Source: Pseudomonas sp. Irchel s3h17
GTDB taxonomy: Bacteria > Pseudomonadota > Gammaproteobacteria > Pseudomonadales > Pseudomonadaceae
Assembly (NCBI RefSeq): GCF_900187505.1
Contig: NZ_FYDL01000010.1
Coordinates: forward strand, 1 to 64,000
DNA length: 64,000 nt
Direction: 5' to 3'
Position 1 is the stretch's first letter, and every line of letters starts with the position of its first letter. A program made the translations under genes and the position numbers. The notes below the pieces were generated by a model that was not told where the DNA came from, did no database searches, and saw only the letters and a program-made list of their open reading frames with translations. This document shows positions 61,931-64,000 of the stretch, one piece after another.

Positions 61931-63060
61931 CGATTTCTACAGAACAGGCAGTCCTTGACGCCCATTACATGGCGCGTGCCCTGGAACTGGCGCGCAACGG
62001 CCACTACACCACCCATCCCAACCCGCGGGTGGGCTGTGTGATCGTGCGTGACGGGCAGATTGTCGGCGAAGGCTGGCACGTGCGCACCGGCGAACCCCAT
62101 GCCGAAGTCCATGCCCTGCGCGCGGCGGGCGAAAATGCGCGGGGCGCCACCGCCTATGTGACGCTGGAGCCTTGCAGCCATCACGGCCGCACCCCGCCGT
62201 GTGCCGATGCACTGGTCAACGCCGGGTTGGCACGGGTGGTGGCGGCCATGCAGGACCCGAACCCGGCAGTCGCCGGTCGCGGCCTGCAGCGCCTGGAACA
62301 GGCCGGCATTGCCACACAAAGCAGTGTGCTTGAAGGCGAGGCACGCAAACTCAATGAAGGTTTCCTCAAACGCATGGAGCATGGCTTGCCGTTCGTGCGG
62401 GTCAAGCTGGCGATGAGCCTGGATGGTCGAACCGCCATGGCCAGCGGCGAAAGCCAGTGGATCACCGGTCCCGCTGCCCGATCCGCGGTGCAGCGCCTGA
62501 GAGCGCAGGCCAGCGTAGTGCTGACCGGCGCGGACACGGTGCTGGCCGATGGCGCGCGCTTGACCGTGCGTGCCGATGAGCTGGGCCTGGATGCCGAACA
62601 CACCGCCCTGGCCATGAGCCGTCCACCGTTGCGCGTGCTGATCGATGGCCGCCTGCGGGTGCCGCTCGACGCGCCGTTCTTCAAGGCGGGTCCGGCACTG
62701 GTCGCCACTTGTGTCGCGGTGGAAGAGCAGTATGCCAATGGCCCGGAATGCCTGATCGTGCCGGGCGACGATGGCCAGGTTGACCTGCGCAAGCTGCTGG
62801 TCGAACTGGCGGCCCGAGGTGTCAACGAAGTGCTGGTTGAAGCCGGCCCGCGCCTGGCCGGGGCGTTTGCCCAGCAAGGCCTGGTGGACGAGTACCAGAT
62901 TTTCATCGCCGGCAAGTTCCTGGGCTCTTCGGCGCGGCCTCTGCTTGACTGGCCGCTCGCGCAAATGAAGGATGCGCCGGAGCTCAAGATCACCGAAATT
63001 CGCGCGGTTGGCGATGACTGGCGGGTCACTGCCATTCCTGTGCCAGCAGCGAGCGTATAA
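61927..63060 (+). CDS. ribD: Bifunctional diaminohydroxyphosphoribosylaminopyrimidine deaminase / reductase
   Basis: RibD does the second and third steps of riboflavin synthesis. The 377-residue protein has an N-terminal cytidine-deaminase-like domain with zinc ligands H58, C83 and C92 and catalytic E60 ([18 protein letters not shown]). The C-terminal NADPH reductase domain has [14 protein letters not shown] and VEAGPRLAG. It is coupled to nrdR. ribE follows after 44 bases, with no room for an FMN riboswitch. Confidence 0.97.
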   Translation: MTISTEQAVLDAHYMARALELARNGHYTTHPNPRVGCVIVRDGQIVGEGWHVRTGEPHAEVHALRAAGENARGATAYVTLEPCSHHGRTPPCADALVNAGLARVVAAMQDPNPAVAGRGLQRLEQAGIATQSSVLEGEARKLNEGFLKRMEHGLPFVRVKLAMSLDGRTAMASGESQWITGPAARSAVQRLRAQASVVLTGADTVLADGARLTVRADELGLDAEHTALAMSRPPLRVLIDGRLRVPLDAPFFKAGPALVATCVAVEEQYANGPECLIVPGDDGQVDLRKLLVELAARGVNEVLVEAGPRLAGAFAQQGLVDEYQIFIAGKFLGSSARPLLDWPLAQMKDAPELKITEIRAVGDDWRVTAIPVPAASV

Positions 63061-63104
63061 TTCCCGGCTGCGGCCAAGAAGGTTTTGTTCTCGAGGAGGG
63101 CTTC

Positions 63105-63770
63105 ATGTTTACCGGCATCATCGAATCCATCGGCAGCATCCGTGCAATGACCCCCAAAGGCGGGGATGTGCGGGTACATGTAGAAACCGGCAAGCTCGAC
63201 CTGAGCGACGTCAAACTGGGCGACAGCATCGCGGTCAACGGCGTGTGCCTGACGGCGGTTGAACTGCCTGGTAACGGTTTTGCCGCGGACGTCAGTCGCG
63301 AAACCCTCGACTGCACCGCGATGAACGACCTCAAGAGCGGCAGCCCGGTCAACCTGGAAAAAGCCCTGACCCCGACCACCCGCCTCGGTGGACACCTGGT
63401 CAGCGGTCACGTCGACGGAGTCGGCGAAGTGGTGACCCGCACCGATAACGCCCGCGCCGTGGAATTTCGCATCCGCGCGCCGAAAGAACTGGCCAAGTAC
63501 ATCGCCCATAAAGGCTCGATCACCGTCGACGGCACCAGCCTGACGGTGAACGCGGTCGATGGCGCCGAGTTCCTGCTGACGATCATTCCGCACACCCTGA
63601 GCGAAACCATCATGGCGTCTTACCAGCCAGGCCGCCGGGTGAATCTGGAAGTGGACTTGCTGGCCCGTTACCTGGAGCGTCTGCTGTTGGGCGACAAGGC
63701 CGCGGAGCCGACTGCCGGCAGCACCATTACCGAAAGCTTTCTGGCCGCCAACGGCTACCTCAAATCCTGA
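63105..63770 (+). CDS. ribE: Riboflavin synthase, alpha subunit
   Basis: This enzyme turns two molecules of lumazine into riboflavin and a pyrimidine. The 221-residue protein shows two repeated lumazine-binding domains: [12 protein letters not shown] with [10 protein letters not shown], and GHVDGVGEV with [17 protein letters not shown] precedes the ATG at 63105. The gene is called ribC in some Pseudomonas annotations. Confidence 0.97.
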   Translation: MFTGIIESIGSIRAMTPKGGDVRVHVETGKLDLSDVKLGDSIAVNGVCLTAVELPGNGFAADVSRETLDCTAMNDLKSGSPVNLEKALTPTTRLGGHLVSGHVDGVGEVVTRTDNARAVEFRIRAPKELAKYIAHKGSITVDGTSLTVNAVDGAEFLLTIIPHTLSETIMASYQPGRRVNLEVDLLARYLERLLLGDKAAEPTAGSTITESFLAANGYLKS

Positions 63771-63801
63771 AGCTCAAATTTCGAAAGAAGGGGGGTGCCT
63801 T

Positions 63802-64000
63802 GTGGCGCTCAATAGCATCGAAGAACTGGTTGAAGACATCCGCCAAGGCAAGATGGTCATCCTCATGGATGACGAAGACCGCGAGAACGAAGGCGACCTG
63901 ATCATGGCCGCCGAGTGCTGCCAGCCAGAACACATCAACTTCATGGCCAAGCACGCCCGTGGCCTGATCTGCATGCCGATGAGCCGCGAGCGCTGCGAAC
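63802..64000 (+). CDS. ribBA: 3,4-dihydroxy-2-butanone-4-phosphate synthase (RibB/RibBA), partial
   Basis: The window ends 66 codons into this gene. The GTG at 63802 after AAGGGGGG gives [17 protein letters not shown], and the DHBP synthase motif [16 protein letters not shown] carries the acidic catalytic residues. [11 protein letters not shown] is also typical. Whether a GTP cyclohydrolase II domain follows cannot be seen here. It continues the ribD-ribE operon. Confidence 0.95.
   Translation, partial: MALNSIEELVEDIRQGKMVILMDDEDRENEGDLIMAAECCQPEHINFMAKHARGLICMPMSRERCE

Noticed and set aside
63061..63104. An FMN riboswitch between ribD and ribE.
   Set aside because: Only 44 bases are available and the conserved RFN stems are absent.

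Overview
The window comes from a Pseudomonas chromosome, most likely the P. fluorescens group. Gene content, gene order and codon use all fit: catalase, ferritin, uvrA, MFS and ssb in a row, then oprG, a zinc-linked ABC operon, cnoX, nrdR and rib genes, with short hairpin repeats of Pseudomonas type between genes. I saw no prophage, transposon, CRISPR array or plasmid gene, and no broken housekeeping gene.

Layout. Positions 1-171 hold the 5S rRNA and terminator that end an rRNA operon. birA, coaX and a SPOR-like gene follow, then tRNA-Tyr/Gly/Thr, a first EF-Tu gene (tufB), tRNA-Trp, secE, nusG, rplKAJL and rpoBC. The str operon (rpsL, rpsG, fusA, tufA) and the S10, spc and alpha operons (rpsJ to rplQ) run without a break to about 34.5 kb. 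This 34 kb block makes most of the ribosome, RNA polymerase, EF-G, both EF-Tu copies, SecE and SecY. Sites inside it that I could read include a tRNA promoter, the str and S10 promoters, a candidate L10 leader, an rplL-rpoB attenuator and two hairpin-plus-promoter junctions (rpsN/rpsH and rpmJ/rpsM).

From 34.6 to 42 kb lie katA (behind a perfect Anr/FNR-type palindrome), a ferritin without the haem-ligand methionine, uvrA, a YajR-like MFS transporter and ssb. From 42 to 52.6 kb is a more accessory stretch. It holds an AT-rich orphan membrane protein, a chloroperoxidase-type hydrolase and an isochorismatase-like hydrolase divergent from a GlxA/AraC-type regulator. A DUF3182 protein with ATP-grasp-like motifs overlaps an alpha/beta hydrolase gene, and this pair is convergent with a ybhP-clsB-ybhN-type phospholipid operon. 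A large YbiO-like mechanosensitive channel follows.

From 52.8 to 64 kb are a degenerate RmlD-like protein overlapping a GalE-like epimerase, oprG/ompW, and a putative zinc operon (His-rich ZrgA/DUF2796 protein, ABC ATPase, FtsX-type permease, DUF3299 protein) with a near-consensus Zur box. Then come a small hypothetical gene, the chaperedoxin cnoX, a methyltransferase, a YbaY-type lipoprotein, nrdR, ribD, ribE and the start of ribBA, cut by the window end.

The best leads for something under-described are the DUF3182/hydrolase pair, the zinc-linked ABC operon that lacks a classical binding protein, the strongly diverged EF-Tu pair and the hairpin/promoter junctions inside the ribosomal superoperon.
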